Source of the DNA: Hermodice carunculata | Lineage: Eukaryota; Annelida; Polychaeta; Eunicida; Amphinomidae | Length of the DNA: 64,000 nt | Direction of reading: 5' to 3' | Assembly: GCA_964020975.1 (NCBI GenBank) | Contig: OZ026628.1 | Span: forward strand, 60,165,425-60,229,424 | Shown here: in pieces, positions 62,261 through 64,000 of the stretch | Position numbering within the stretch: position 1 is the first letter of the stretch | How the letters are laid out: every line of letters starts with the position of its first letter | The notes under the pieces: model-generated | What the model saw: the letters and a program-made list of their open reading frames with translations, nothing else | The model's database searches: none | Told to the model about the DNA's origin: nothing | Position numbers and translations under genes: made by a program

Positions 62261-63554
62261 CGAGGGGAAGTCAATAAGTTCGTAGAACTGGATATAAGGA
62301 ATAGAGATATTTGAACAATTATGAATTTATTTTTCAATATAATCTCCCTTAACCTCAATGCACTTGGCCCATTTGTCTTTGAGGCTATCAATCCTATTAA
62401 AATAGAACGCTTCAGGTTGGTCCCTAAACCAAGCTTCTGTGGCAGTCTTGACTTCATCATTATCATTAAATCTGGTTCCACGCAAGTGTGATTTCAAATG
62501 TCGAAATAAAAAATAATCACTGGGAGCCAGATCTGGGTTGTAAGGAGGATGATTCAATTGTTGGAATTTACAATCACGAATAGCACTCTGGGCAACTCGT
62601 GACTTGTGCACAGAGGCATTGTCATGGAGAAGCATCACACCAGCAGTTATCTTTCCTTGCCGTTTTTCTTTAATGGCAGTCCTCAGCTTTTCATCAACTG
62701 AGCATAGTAGGGCCCAATAATTGTACTTTTAGGTGGTTTATAGTCCATAAGCAGCACACCCTTTGAGTCCCAAAAAACTGTGGCTATCATTTTGCCAGCA
62801 GATGGTTGTGTCCGAAACTTCTTGGGTGGAGGTGATCCATGGTGCTTCCAGTGCATAGTTTCCTGTTTGGTGTCCGGATCCCAGTGGTGAAGCCATGTTT
62901 CATATCCTGTTACCAGACGTGCATGAAAGCCCCTCTGGGTTTTCATCATAAATTTCCAGTAGCTCCCTACTTGACCAAACTCTTTGATGACGATCCTGTA
63001 CATTTAGGTTTCGGGAACCCATCTAGCAGATACCTTGGACATGCTAGATGCTCATGGATTATAGTGGAAACACTACCATGTTATATGCCACACTCTTTAG
63101 ATATTTCATCCACCTTAATTCGCCGATCGTTTATAATTAGGTTCTCCACAAGTTGGATCATATCCTGAGTGATGACATCGGCAGGACGACCTGACCGTGG
63201 GTCATCTTGATGTGAGCTACGGCCATGTTTAAACTCGGCTGCCCAATTTAGCCACTGTGGAGTACTGAGGCACTTCATCACCATACACATCAGTCATACG
63301 TCTGTGGATTTCCTTTGCATATGCACCTTCCTTTGTCAGAAACTTGATAACTGCTCGAAACTCTATTTTCTGATTTTCCATATTTTCTGCAGGTTACCCT
63401 ATTCAACACTGACAGCAGAACACAATAAGAAGCCGTCAGCAAAAACTATTATAAATCTCAGCTAATAGATGATTACGCTATCCAAATATATATAAAAGTT
63501 TCCCCCAGGTGCAGTTTATTATATCAGTTCTGTGAACTTATTGACCGCCCCTCG
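62261..63554 (-). mobile_element. mariner-family DNA transposon, 1,294 bp
   Basis: Terminal inverted repeats of 30 bp: CGAGGGG(AAG)TCAATAAG at the left and its partner CGAGGGG(CGG)TCAATAAG, read from the right on the minus strand, with about four differences in 30. Flanked by TA target duplications at 62,259-62,260 and 63,555-63,556. Length is typical for Tc1/mariner. It is inserted in the gap between RNase H and integrase of the Ty3/gypsy fossil, so it is younger than that element. Confidence 0.95.
62327..63381 (-). pseudogene. mariner transposase, degenerate
   Basis: Starts MENQKIEFRAVIKFLTKEG (ATG at 63,379-63,381) and ends with the family's usual GDYIEK stop at 62,327. About 350 residues would be expected and that span fits. 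An extra T in AAATTGGGC (about 63,247) shifts the frame, stops follow ISKECGI, and there is another interruption near 62,640-62,690. Catalytic residues: the first Asp of the GDETW motif is Tyr here (TGYETWLHHW). The second and third are present (HDNASVH and APSDY) with exactly 34 residues between them, the D,D34D mariner hallmark. No functional transposase is possible. Confidence 0.93.
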
Positions 63555-63589
63555 TACTTTCAGCAATTAAAAAAAAAAGATGGCCAGAG

Positions 63590-64000
63590 AGAAAAGATGA
63601 AGTACCACCTGAAGTGAAGCCTTATTATGACATGCGAGATGTCTTGAGTCACCAAGATGGTGTAATACTCAAAGGGGAAGCCATATTGATACCCAAAGTT
63701 TTGAGAACAGACATTAAAAAGTGACTGCATTCTGCACATCTTGGACATGACAGTATGATGCGCAGAGCAAGAAACACTATATTTTGGCTTAGTATGAGCA
63801 GTGATATTAAGCAACGGACAGATAGTTGCGAGATCTGTCAAGAAAGGAAGCCACATAACCAAAAAGAAAAGCTGATACAACATGGAGATGGCAGAAGTCC
63901 TTGGAACAAAATTGGAGCAGATTTGTTTGGAATAAAAGGAAGACACTATCTCCTGACAATGGATCACTACAGCAACTTCATAGAGGTAGAATATTTGACA
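63590..64000 (+). pseudogene. Integrase start of the 60-kb Ty3/gypsy fossil (continues beyond the window)
   Basis: After the mariner: a short linker, then HLGHDSMMRRARNTIFWL and CEICQERKPHNQKE (HHCC zinc finger), then PWNKIGADLFGIKGRHYLLT, the start of the DDE core (first Asp in GADLF). The window ends inside the core. Confidence 0.8.

Larger units (their letters stand above)
60002..64000 (+). mobile_element. Ty3/gypsy-type LTR element fossil, runs off the window
   Basis: Parts in order: gag end with paired Cys/His nucleocapsid motifs, protease-like segment, RT, RNase H, then (after a mariner insertion at 62,261-63,554) an integrase zinc-binding and core region that continues past the window end. 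The closest type I know is the Mag-like/K02A2.6-like group of Ty3/gypsy elements. No LTR is visible in the window. Broken, with several breaks plus the mariner insertion; the left edge is a junction with LINE DNA. Confidence 0.85.

Overview
This is a repeat-dense window of animal nuclear DNA, about two-thirds A+T. I see no rRNA, operon structure or bacterial signals. Long (AT)n, (ATG)n, (AAAG)n and (GATA)-type microsatellites, two LINEs, a mariner, two Ty3/gypsy-type elements, a DIRS-like element and F-type env genes suggest a marine invertebrate (amphioxus, hemichordate/echinoderm or mollusc). I cannot place it more closely.

Layout. 0-5 kb: AT repeats and two modules found again, joined, at 15.6-16.9 kb. 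4.7-7.6 kb: a minus-strand env-like frame of 646 residues with near-identical 86-bp direct repeats, one at its start and one 2.9 kb away. 7.8-10.2 kb: the best host-gene candidate, a plus-strand gene with an immunoglobulin V-type domain whose first three predicted exons agree in splice phase. 12.9-13.9 kb: a satellite-like array. 17.2-19.5 kb: a decayed DIRS-like element. 24.0-27.5 kb: a decayed minus-strand LINE. 28.8-29.9 kb and 51.4-58.1 kb: a modular repeat family whose units start with CTRR plus a hairpin (read on the minus strand) and run to an (AAAG)n tract. It resembles non-autonomous Helitron/Helentron relatives.

The largest structure is a pair of 4.05-kb inverted arms (30.79-34.84 kb and 35.86-49.62 kb) around a 1.03-kb spacer. 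Each arm has its own terminal inverted repeats (GGGCCCGTATGCATAAAGG). The right arm is interrupted by a complete-length, env-bearing Ty3/gypsy-type element (38,437-48,131). Its LTRs are 706/707 bp, differ by about 2 percent, and sit in a 4-bp AGGT target duplication. The left arm keeps the same target uninterrupted, so the window carries its own empty-site control.

58.1-64 kb is a nest of elements: a CR1-like LINE fragment (minus) abuts a Ty3/gypsy fossil (plus) that runs off the window and is split by a 1,294-bp mariner. Apart from the Ig gene, a spacer frame with two acidic/QALD repeats and a few weak exon candidates, I find no host coding sequence. Most of the window is transposable-element and simple-repeat DNA.
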